From an uncultured Bacteroidales bacterium (lineage in GTDB: Bacteria > Bacteroidota > Bacteroidia > Bacteroidales > Muribaculaceae), in assembly GCA_902776835.1 (NCBI GenBank), contig CACYRK010000015.1, positions 1 to 64,000 on the forward strand: a stretch of 64,000 nt of DNA, in the 5' to 3' direction. The translations under genes and the position numbers were made by a program. Within the stretch, counting starts at the first letter, position 1. The number at the start of each line of letters is the position of its first letter. A model generated the notes under the pieces. It was not told the DNA's origin, did no database searches, and saw nothing but the letters and a program-made list of their open reading frames with translations. This document shows, in pieces, positions 58,598-64,000 of this stretch.

Positions 58598-59242
58598 ATG
58601 AATGTTACACGATATACAGTGAACAAGGTTATAGTGGGCGGGGCACGATTTCTGTCGACCGCCATGTCGCCGCTGCTGATGCCCACCTACGGCGCCTTGC
58701 TTGTGCTGTGGACCTCGATCCTGTGCACCCTGCCGAGCGGCACACGCATGACGGTGCTTGCCGTGGTGCTTGGCATCACGGGTGCGCTGCCAGTGATAGT
58801 GATTGGCCTGCTCGACCACTACGGCATCATCACCAACAAGCGGCTTATCAACCGCCGCGAGCGCTTGATTCCTTACGCGTTTTCAATCCTGTGCTACATT
58901 GGCGCCACATTCTACCTGCAGCACATCCACGCGCCGCAGTGGTTCGTGATGTTTATGGCCGGAGCCACGCTGGCGTGCTTGGTGTCGATGGTGGTGAACC
59001 TGTGGTGGAAAATCAGCGCCCACATGACCGGCATAGGCGGCATCGTGGCGCTGCTCTATCAAATTCACGTGCAAGGTCTTAGCGCCTTCGACTACTTCTG
59101 GCTATTGTGCATCACCATGCTCATTGCAGGCATCTTGGGCTCAGCCCGCATGATTATGCGCCGCCACGGCCTGCTGCAAGTGGTGGCTGGCTTCATCAAC
59201 GGCTACTTCTGCGTAACGTTACTGATGAAACTCTTTGGATGA
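58598..59242 (+). CDS. PAP2-like integral membrane protein
   Basis: A 214-residue protein with five to six membrane helices. WWKISAHMTGIGG (about 136-148) resembles the SxHxxG phosphatase motif of PAP2 proteins, and RRERLIPYAF may supply the basic motif. The full three-motif signature is not clear, so the enzyme may be inactive or act on another phosphate ester. It starts 36 bases after rpoN and ends 36 bases before purE. Confidence 0.78.
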   Translation: MNVTRYTVNKVIVGGARFLSTAMSPLLMPTYGALLVLWTSILCTLPSGTRMTVLAVVLGITGALPVIVIGLLDHYGIITNKRLINRRERLIPYAFSILCYIGATFYLQHIHAPQWFVMFMAGATLACLVSMVVNLWWKISAHMTGIGGIVALLYQIHVQGLSAFDYFWLLCITMLIAGILGSARMIMRRHGLLQVVAGFINGYFCVTLLMKLFG

Positions 59243-59278
59243 TTAACCCTTGATTATCAACAACATAAACCACATATT

Positions 59279-59782
59279 ATGCAAGCACTCGTTAGCATTA
59301 TAATGGGCAGTACCAGCGACTTGCCCGTGATGGAGAAGGCTATGGCATGGCTCGACGAGCACAACATAGCATTTGAGGTAAACGCGTTGTCGGCGCACCG
59401 CACGCCGCAAGCCGTAGAGCAGTTTGCGCGCACGGCGCAAGAGCGTGGCATTAAGGTGATTATCGCTGCTGCCGGCATGGCCGCCGCACTGCCTGGTGTG
59501 ATTGCCGCCAGCACGCCACTGCCGGTAATCGGCGTGCCCATCAAGGGCATGCTCGACGGCATGGACTCGCTGCTGAGCATGGTGCAGATGCCGCCGGGCA
59601 TCCCCGTAGCCACCGTAGCCGTCAATGGCGCGATGAACGCCGCCATCCTCGCCGCCGAAATCCTCGCCCTGAGCGACCCCGACGTCGCCGCGACGGTGGC
59701 AAACTACAAAGCGTCGCTTGGCGAGAAAATTGAGCGCGCCAACCGTGAACTCAGCAACCTCGACTACAAAAACAAGGTATAG
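59279..59782 (+). CDS. purE: N5-carboxyaminoimidazole ribonucleotide mutase
   Basis: A 167-residue class I PurE. It shows [16 protein letters not shown] at the start, [32 protein letters not shown] and PVIGVPI, all parts of the substrate-binding site. It moves the carboxyl group from N5-CAIR to give CAIR in purine synthesis. It is third in the rpoN operon, 10 bases before ispG. No purK neighbour is present. Confidence 0.97.
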   Translation: MQALVSIIMGSTSDLPVMEKAMAWLDEHNIAFEVNALSAHRTPQAVEQFARTAQERGIKVIIAAAGMAAALPGVIAASTPLPVIGVPIKGMLDGMDSLLSMVQMPPGIPVATVAVNGAMNAAILAAEILALSDPDVAATVANYKASLGEKIERANRELSNLDYKNKV

Positions 59783-59792
59783 ACACATCGCT

Positions 59793-61436
59793 ATGGGAGT
59801 ATTTGATTATAATCGCCGCTCGACGCTCACCGTGAACGTGGGCAATGTGCCGATGGGCAGCGAATGGCCCGTGAGGATACAGTCGATGACCAACACCATG
59901 ACCGACGACGTGGAGCGCAGCGCCGAGCAGTGCCTCCGCATCGTGGAAGCCGGTGGGGAGATTGTACGCTTGACGGCGCAGGGCGTTCGGCAGGCCGAAG
60001 CCATCGGCATGATCCGCAACTCGCTGCGCGCGCAGGGCTGCGACGTGCCCTTGGTGGCCGACATCCACTTCAACCCCCGTGCGGCCTTTGCCGCTGCGGC
60101 GCTTACCGACAAGGTGCGCATAAACCCAGGCAACTTCGTCGACCCGGCCCGCACGTTCCAGCACCTAGAGTACACCGACGAGGAGTACCAGGCCGAACTC
60201 GACAAGATACGCGAGACGCTGCTGCCGTTCATTGCGCTGTGCCGCGAGCACGGCACGGCAGTGCGCTTAGGCGTGAACCACGGCTCGCTGAGCGACCGCA
60301 TCATGAGTCGCTACGGCAACACGCCGTCGGGCATGGTGGAGAGCGTGATGGAGTTTCTGCGGGTATTTGTCGCCGAGCGCTTCTTCGACATCGTCATCTC
60401 GATGAAGGCGAGCAACGTGGTCGTCATGGTTGAGGCCGTGCGCCGCCTGGTGAAAGCCATGGATGCCGAGGACATGCACTTCCCCCTGCACTTAGGCGTC
60501 ACCGAGGCCGGATTTGGCGAGGATGGGCGCATCAAGAGCGCCGTGGGCATCGGCACGCTGATGAGCGAGGGCTTGGGCGACACCATACGCGTGTCGCTGA
60601 GCGAGGATCCGGAGAAAGAGATTCCCGTGGCACGCAAACTGGTCGACTACATCGCCTCACGCGCGGGTCACGCGGCCATCGAGGGCGACTACTGCCCCGG
60701 CTACGACCCCGTGTCGCCGCCAAAACGCGCCACGCGCCTGGTGGGCGAGGCCCGCACGCCGCTCGTGGTGGCTTCGTGCGACCGCGACCTGATTACCGGC
60801 GCCTTGCGGCCCGACTTCTTTGCCGAGGACCTGCTCGACCTCGCGGAGCCCGTGCTGGTGATTACTCCCGACAATGCCAACATCCCCGGCTCGCTGCTGC
60901 AGCAACTGCACCAACTTGAGGCCCAGGGCAACGACTGCCCCGTGGTGGCACGCGTGAAATACGACGACAGCGACCTGGAGTGGCTGCAAGTGAAGGCCGG
61001 CGCCGACCTGGGCCCGGTGGTGATGAGCGGCTTGGTGGACGGCATCTGGATTGACGCTCCCGAGTGCGAGAGCCAGGACGACGTGATGCGCATCGCTTTC
61101 GGCATCCTGCAAGCGGCTCGCCTGCGCATGAGCAAGACCGAGTTTATCTCTTGTCCGTCGTGCGGCCGAACGCTGTTCGACCTGCAGACCACCGTCAAAC
61201 GCGTGCAAGCAGCCACGGCCCACCTTACCCACCTGAAAATCGGTGTGATGGGCTGCATCGTCAACGGCCCGGGCGAGATGGCCGACGCCGACTATGGCTA
61301 CGTGGGTGCCGGACCAGGGCGCATAAGCCTGTACAAAAACAAGGAGTGCGTCGAGAAAAACATCCCCGAGGGCGAGGCCATCGACCACTTGGTGGCCCTC
61401 ATCAAGCAACACGGCGACTGGACCGACCCCGCCTAA
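59793..61436 (+). CDS. ispG: 4-hydroxy-3-methylbut-2-en-1-yl diphosphate synthase
   Basis: A 547-residue enzyme of the MEP isoprenoid pathway, in the long form found in Bacteroidota, with an extra domain between the barrel and the iron-sulfur domain. The barrel has VRIQSMTNTMTDDVE, GGEIVRLTAQG, VADIHFNPRAA and KVRINPGNFVD. The Fe4S4-binding part has FISCPSCGRTLFDLQ and GCIVNGPGEMADADYGYVG. The ATG at 59793 is 10 bases after purE; the frame is open upstream inside purE but without homology. It ends 13 bases before a convergent toxin gene. Confidence 0.96.
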   Translation: MGVFDYNRRSTLTVNVGNVPMGSEWPVRIQSMTNTMTDDVERSAEQCLRIVEAGGEIVRLTAQGVRQAEAIGMIRNSLRAQGCDVPLVADIHFNPRAAFAAAALTDKVRINPGNFVDPARTFQHLEYTDEEYQAELDKIRETLLPFIALCREHGTAVRLGVNHGSLSDRIMSRYGNTPSGMVESVMEFLRVFVAERFFDIVISMKASNVVVMVEAVRRLVKAMDAEDMHFPLHLGVTEAGFGEDGRIKSAVGIGTLMSEGLGDTIRVSLSEDPEKEIPVARKLVDYIASRAGHAAIEGDYCPGYDPVSPPKRATRLVGEARTPLVVASCDRDLITGALRPDFFAEDLLDLAEPVLVITPDNANIPGSLLQQLHQLEAQGNDCPVVARVKYDDSDLEWLQVKAGADLGPVVMSGLVDGIWIDAPECESQDDVMRIAFGILQAARLRMSKTEFISCPSCGRTLFDLQTTVKRVQAATAHLTHLKIGVMGCIVNGPGEMADADYGYVGAGPGRISLYKNKECVEKNIPEGEAIDHLVALIKQHGDWTDPA

Positions 61437-61449
61437 CCGCCACGAGCCG

Positions 61450-61725
61450 CTATTTGTCGTCGTAATGCCCCTCGACCGAGATAATCAGCACAGTTACCAC
61501 CTGGTCGTAGATATCGTAAATGACTCGGTCGTTGCGCGATAACCGTCGGGAATATGTTATGTCTCCGCCTCCCTTCAGTGGCTCAGGATGGCCTGTGCCC
61601 GTTCGTGGGTGTAACTCAAGTTCGGGAAGGAGGTTGTATAATTTTTTGAATGAACGAGGATTAGACTTCTTCAACTTCTTAATCACTCTCTGAGCCTGCT
61701 CGGAGAATTCAATGCGATAGTTCAT
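61450..61725 (-). CDS. yoeB: YoeB-family toxin (RelE fold mRNA interferase)
   Basis: A 91-residue protein. It has the YoeB pattern: IEFSEQAQRVIKKLKKSNPRSFKKLYNLL, HPRTGTGHPEPLKGG, YSRRLSRNDRVIYDI and a final SVEGHYDDK with the catalytic His and Tyr. Such toxins cut mRNA at the ribosome. The start overlaps the antitoxin stop by four bases, so the two are coupled. It is convergent with ispG. Confidence 0.92.
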   Translation of the reverse strand: MNYRIEFSEQAQRVIKKLKKSNPRSFKKLYNLLPELELHPRTGTGHPEPLKGGGDITYSRRLSRNDRVIYDIYDQVVTVLIISVEGHYDDK

Positions 61726-61973
61726 AACTCATCCATCCATTTTTGGGCCTCAGCCGCGTTGTCGAAACCCTTGGCTGAGCCATCGGCATGCTCTTGGCGC
61801 GCTTTCTCAATTTTTGCGGCCAGTTGAGGGCTAATGCTCAAGTCGCTATCCTCGACCACAACGATTGTATAAGTCTTGTTGCGGCGTCGCAACAGCACGG
61901 TCTCGCCCTGGTCAACACGGTCGAGCGAAGCCGACAGATTGCTTCTGAAATCCCTTATTGAAAGTGTAGTCAT
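61722..61973 (-). CDS. yefM: YefM-family antitoxin (Phd/YefM)
   Basis: An 83-residue protein from the ATG at 61973; the frame is open for 33 codons more, but homology starts at MTTLSIRDFRSNLSASLDRVDQGETVLL. The N-terminal part binds DNA and represses the operon. The C-terminal part (LAAKIEKARQEHADGSAKGFDNAAEAQKWMDEL) covers the toxin. GETVLLRRRNKTYTIVVVEDSDL is typical. Operator sites are probably just upstream, near the AT-rich GTGTAC repeats at 62052-62072. Confidence 0.88.
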   Translation of the reverse strand: MTTLSIRDFRSNLSASLDRVDQGETVLLRRRNKTYTIVVVEDSDLSISPQLAAKIEKARQEHADGSAKGFDNAAEAQKWMDEL

Positions 61974-62183
61974 ATTATCGTGTTTTGCTGAAATGATACT
62001 TGCGTTTTTCAAGCGACAAAAGTAATGCATTTTATTGAAAACACCAAAAAATGTGTACAAAAATGTGTACACGCATACTACTTTTTTCAGAAAGTGTGCA
62101 ATAGCAACTATAGACTCTATGGTTGCTATTATTACTATGGTTGCTATTATTGTTTTTGGTGTTGTGGCTGTTTAAACCCAAAT
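61974..62183. other. Non-coding gap upstream of the toxin-antitoxin pair
   Basis: Contains AAATGTGTAC repeated with GTGTACAC near 62050-62072, a candidate operator for YefM, and a short direct repeat of TATGGTTGCTATTATT near 62117-62155. No gene is seen. Confidence 0.4.
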
Positions 62184-62248
62184 CGGTCATTAGAACGGTA
62201 TTATGTCGTTTTTTTTCCTAATTATGTCAGAACAGAATTTCTAATGAC
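62184..62248. repeat. Dispersed element with CGGTCATTAGAA inverted ends, copy 2
   Basis: CGGTCATTAGAA at 62184-62195 faces TTCTAATGAC at 62239-62248. The centre (TTATGTCG, T-run, CCTAATTATGTCAGAACA) matches the copy at 52401 in the same orientation. The outer TTTAAACCC and GGGTTTAAA lengthen the palindrome. It lies just past the stop of the glycosyltransferase gene. Confidence 0.85.
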
Positions 62249-62252
62249 GGGT

Positions 62253-63818
62253 TTAAAAGGGCCAGCGCTTTAGGACGATGTCGAGGGGGGCGACGGTGAG
62301 TGTGGTGTCGATGGGCGTGAGTTGATGCTTGGTGTAGAGCGTGAAGTCGACGTCGTCGCACTTGTTGGGGCTGTATCCGGGACTCAGATACCACTTGTTA
62401 TAGCCTAAGGCCTCGAGACGCTGGGCATGGTCGGCATCGTTGACAAAGACGAAGTCGGCCTGATTGTTCACCACCGCCTGCCACTGATTCTCCTTCATCT
62501 CGGGCGTGGCGCCGTTTTGCTCGCTCCAATATTTGCAGCCGGGCAGTCCTCCCACCGGCGTTTCGTAGCCCACGGCACAGGCACCCCAATAAATCACCTT
62601 GGGGTTAGGCACCTGCGCCATGAGGCGCGCATAGCGGTAGTATGCGTCGCGCCCCGGATGGTGGCTGATAAAGAAATTCGAGCGGTTGAGATACAGCGAC
62701 CAAAATGCGGGCACCAGCACCGCCGCTACAGCAATCAGTGCCACGGCCCAACTCTTCACGCGCTTGAAGCCCTGTTGTTGGCAAGCCACCGCAATGGCGA
62801 TTAGCAGCCATATAAACGCCCAAGTGTCAATCACATAGTAATAACGCCACCAGGCATTGAATGTGGTGAGGACAAAGAACCACACGGTGCTCACCAGCGG
62901 CAGCCAGCGCAGGCGTGGCAGCGCCCACATGCCGGCCAGCGCGCTCACCGCCAGCATCACCGGCAGCACCTTGAGCAACTTGTGAAGGGTGAGTTTGCCC
63001 AGCATGGCCGAATAGCCGCCCATGTCGTCGCTCAGCGCGCCCACCGTGGTGAGCGTGTTGATGAAATATTCCTGCACAAAGTCGTCGAAGATGCCCACCG
63101 CAAGCATATATATCGTCCAGGGCACCAACACAATAGCCGCTCCGGCAACGCCCCACCCCAGGGCTGCGGCAATGCCGTAGCGTCGCCGCCACACGATAAT
63201 CAGCGAGTAGATGGCGAAAATGGAGAGCATGGCGGTGAATGAGTACTTGATCATCAGCGTCATTGCCATGCTCACACCCAAGGCTATCATCATGGGTTTC
63301 AACTGCTTGCGGTCGCCCAAGGCAAGGCGGCACGTGGCAAATAGCGCCAAAGCCACCCACAGTTGGGCAAAATCCTCGCTCTTGATTTCCTCGTGGAGCA
63401 TGGGGTAGAAATAGCCCAGCGACATGAGCAGCGACACCACGATGCCCCATCGGCGGCTGCCAGTGAGCAGCCATGCGGTGCGGTAGTTGAGCCAATAAGT
63501 GATGGTGTAACTCAGGCAGGTGAGCCAGAACACGCCGGTGTAGTCGCGCGGACTGAGCAGATAGCCCACGCCATAGATGAGCCACAGCATGGGGCCCTTG
63601 CTGTCGGCAAAGTCGACATAGGGCGTCATGCCGTTCATCCACGCCTTGCCACAGATGTAATACCAGGCCGAGTCGACGTGGTCAAAGAGGTCGTGCAGGT
63701 AACTGTCGGCCGACACGAGCATCAGCAGCGCCACCACCACGGCGGCAAGCAGGGCCACCACCCCAGCCTCGCTGGCCGGTGTGGCATGCATGCTCGATAT
63801 GTTGCTGCGACGATTCAT
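62253..63818 (-). CDS. GT39-like polytopic membrane glycosyltransferase
   Basis: A 521-residue protein with about ten membrane helices. The first exported loop has HDLFDHVDSAWYYICGKAWMNGMTPYVDFADSKGPMLWLIYGVG, the acidic and SKGP pattern of PMT/ArnT-like glycosyltransferases (GT39/GT83 type). IKSEDFAQLWVALALFATCRL follows. The last ~110 residues form an outside domain (PNPKVIYWGACAVGYETPVG; EALGYNKWYLSPGYS). It probably moves a sugar from a polyprenyl carrier to an envelope acceptor. It starts one base after the stop of a similar gene, so the two are cotranscribed. Confidence 0.82.
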   Translation of the reverse strand: MNRRSNISSMHATPASEAGVVALLAAVVVALLMLVSADSYLHDLFDHVDSAWYYICGKAWMNGMTPYVDFADSKGPMLWLIYGVGYLLSPRDYTGVFWLTCLSYTITYWLNYRTAWLLTGSRRWGIVVSLLMSLGYFYPMLHEEIKSEDFAQLWVALALFATCRLALGDRKQLKPMMIALGVSMAMTLMIKYSFTAMLSIFAIYSLIIVWRRRYGIAAALGWGVAGAAIVLVPWTIYMLAVGIFDDFVQEYFINTLTTVGALSDDMGGYSAMLGKLTLHKLLKVLPVMLAVSALAGMWALPRLRWLPLVSTVWFFVLTTFNAWWRYYYVIDTWAFIWLLIAIAVACQQQGFKRVKSWAVALIAVAAVLVPAFWSLYLNRSNFFISHHPGRDAYYRYARLMAQVPNPKVIYWGACAVGYETPVGGLPGCKYWSEQNGATPEMKENQWQAVVNNQADFVFVNDADHAQRLEALGYNKWYLSPGYSPNKCDDVDFTLYTKHQLTPIDTTLTVAPLDIVLKRWPF

Positions 63819-63819
63819 C

Positions 63820-64000
63820 TTACGGTTTCAACAGGACGAAATGCGTGTCTTCGTATACCACGCGGTAATTGTTTCGCGACAGGAAATTGTTGAGTACCAC
63901 CAACTTGCTATCGTTTTGATAAGGATTCTCCACATTGTAGTGCTGCAGGTAGTCGGTGCTGGGCTGACTCCACTCGGGGCCGATGGTGTTGAACTTCTGC
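63820..64000 (-). CDS. C-terminal end of an upstream membrane or glycosyltransferase-like protein (partial)
   Basis: Only the last 60 codons are in the window (KFNTIGPEWSQPSTDYLQHY ... VVYEDTHFVLLKP). The ending, with a DSKLVVLNNFLSRNNYRVVYED pattern, resembles the outer C-terminal domains of polytopic glycosyltransferases such as its neighbour. Its stop is one base before the next start, so the two are coupled. Confidence 0.6.
   Translation of the reverse strand, partial: QKFNTIGPEWSQPSTDYLQHYNVENPYQNDSKLVVLNNFLSRNNYRVVYEDTHFVLLKP

Noticed and set aside
1..64000. tRNA or rRNA genes
   Set aside because: No T-loop GGTTCGANTC with matching acceptor arms and no rRNA-like stretch was noticed on either strand by eye; a covariance search was not possible.

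Overview
The window is chromosomal DNA from a GC-rich member of the Bacteroidales, most likely a gut Muribaculaceae or Prevotellaceae relative. The evidence is a SusC/SusD pair, a fused SecDF, a type IX secretion protein (PorQ), a DUF3822-RsmD pair, BspA-type leucine-rich repeat proteins, and Bacteroidales promoters (TTTG, 19-20 bases, TAnnTTTG). No ribosomal RNA, tRNA, CRISPR array, insertion sequence or prophage was recognised.

Region A (1-23302, minus strand) is a secreted-protein and glycan-uptake locus. The SusC-SusD-lipoprotein-PKD lipoprotein operon (17954 down to 10090) lies among two phosphodiester-glycosidase-type proteins, two GHL10 (COG1649) hydrolase-like proteins, two small proteins sharing an uncharacterised domain, and one formylglycine-synthase-like protein. 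Six of these carry a paired dockerin-like calcium-binding repeat, nearly always as the last ~58 residues; a seventh dockerin protein is the LRR protein at 26752-28860. Region B (23374-31521) holds an ECF sigma factor with two membrane proteins, an unknown lipoprotein, the dockerin LRR protein, an orphan small gene, DUF3822-rsmD and a TonB-domain protein.

Region C (31522-49250) holds porQ, a 956-base repeat-rich gap, a coiled-coil protein ending in a sliding-clamp-like motif, a receiver/ATP-grasp protein, topA, secDF, and the tdk-yitT-pgeF operon beside a dicarboxylate-type symporter. Region D (49251-64000) holds a Na/Pi-cotransporter-PhoU protein fused in frame to an OmpR/PhoB winged helix, three uncharacterised proteins, an LRR protein with a type IX-like tail, the rpoN-PAP2-purE-ispG operon, a YoeB/YefM toxin-antitoxin pair and two glycosyltransferase-like membrane proteins.

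The least ordinary signals are: (1) the transporter-PhoU-DNA-binding fusion; (2) the dockerin-tail set with no cohesin in view; (3) six intergenic arrays with different unit sequences but the same 9-base period; (4) a ~140-base imperfect inverted repeat in the predicted topA leader; (5) two families of dispersed palindromes; and (6) the C-terminal QLSLF motif on a coiled-coil protein. All functional claims rest on reading motifs by eye; no database search was run.
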